Of a DNA stretch of 41,576 nucleotides, positions 41,395 to 41,576 are shown piece after piece (the first letter of the stretch is position 1; each line of letters opens with the position of its first letter). Both the position numbers and the translations under genes were made by a program. The notes under the pieces are model-generated. The model did not search any database. It had not been told where the DNA came from and was given only the letters and a program-made list of their open reading frames with translations. Location: the NCBI GenBank assembly GCA_963205015.1, contig CAUJKI010000371.1, positions 1-41,576 of the forward strand, given 5' to 3'. The DNA comes from Pseudomonadota bacterium. GTDB taxonomy: Bacteria; Pseudomonadota; Alphaproteobacteria; Rhizobiales; Hyphomicrobiaceae.

Positions 41395-41576
41395 TGAACC
41401 AACTCCTCCAAGGTGCGCTGGCGCGAGCACCTACGCTAACAGAAACCTGCTAAAGAAACGTCGCAGATGCAGTCTATCCGTCTGGGCTGCCATGGGCACG
41501 CCCAAATTGGCGACGGAAAGGCCGAACTCGCGCCACTTTGATCCACGGTGATGTCATTTCTGAGAACGCGGGCCTT

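Noticed and set aside
1-41576. CRISPR array, rRNA genes or a replication origin
   Set aside because: No regularly spaced direct repeats, no rRNA-like sequence and no DnaA-box cluster or repABC genes were seen.
41395-41576. Possible IS end or gene at the right edge
   Set aside because: The short frame ending HFDPR has no recognised match and no terminal repeat can be defined at the cut edge.

Overview
The window reads as a high-GC alphaproteobacterial chromosome, most likely of the order Hyphomicrobiales (Rhizobiales). The basis is the dense set of TRAP and Liv-type transporters, GntR/FCD and AraC regulators, amidases and a MmgE/PrpD protein, together with the codon use. Species cannot be named from the sequence alone.

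Layout. 1-2450: ordinary chromosome, with the 3' part of a YbaL/KefB-type antiporter and a PHP-domain phosphoesterase. 2538-8707: remnant of an integrative element or prophage. It begins at a 45-nt tRNA-Lys(TTT) 3' fragment (candidate att site), then a frameshifted tyrosine integrase, a 1485-residue phage/ICE 'polyvalent' protein with a zincin motif, and a broken downstream frame. 8729-12957: TAXI-type TRAP transporter (fused permease plus binding protein) and an AraC regulator. 13051-18085: PaiB-like flavin protein, arylformamidase-like hydrolase and a DctP-DctQ-DctM TRAP system behind a good sigma70 promoter. 18498-19918: an SDR dehydrogenase and an IS110 remnant.

20026-34836 (minus strand) is a run of fifteen genes in one direction with short gaps or overlaps: DapA-like lyase, LivHMGF, amidase, PF06684 'amino acid synthesis' protein (broken), MmgE/PrpD, a dimeric alpha/beta-barrel protein, DctPQM, a second amidase, an NHL-repeat protein and an alpha/beta hydrolase (broken). 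A GntR/FCD regulator and a Liv-type binding protein are transcribed divergently from a shared 100-bp promoter with a perfect palindrome. The simplest reading is one regulated catabolic locus that imports a small, probably carboxylated amide or amino-acid-like compound by two routes and degrades it. The substrate is unknown.

37165-41576 is again accessory DNA: a collapsed HigBA-like module, an XRE regulator pair, a small protein and a membrane protein that share a hairpin plus leader, a decayed SRAP (YedK) gene, and a frameshifted YiiX/NlpC-like peptidase. Since the tRNA-Lys 5' half is not seen beside its 3' fragment, and mobile-type genes lie at both ends, the whole 2.5 to >41.5 kb stretch may be one genomic island. 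No second att copy is visible in the window.

Five frameshifts in the window are each a net loss of one base. Several restore with one extra base in a short homopolymer, so some 'pseudogenes' here may be assembly errors.
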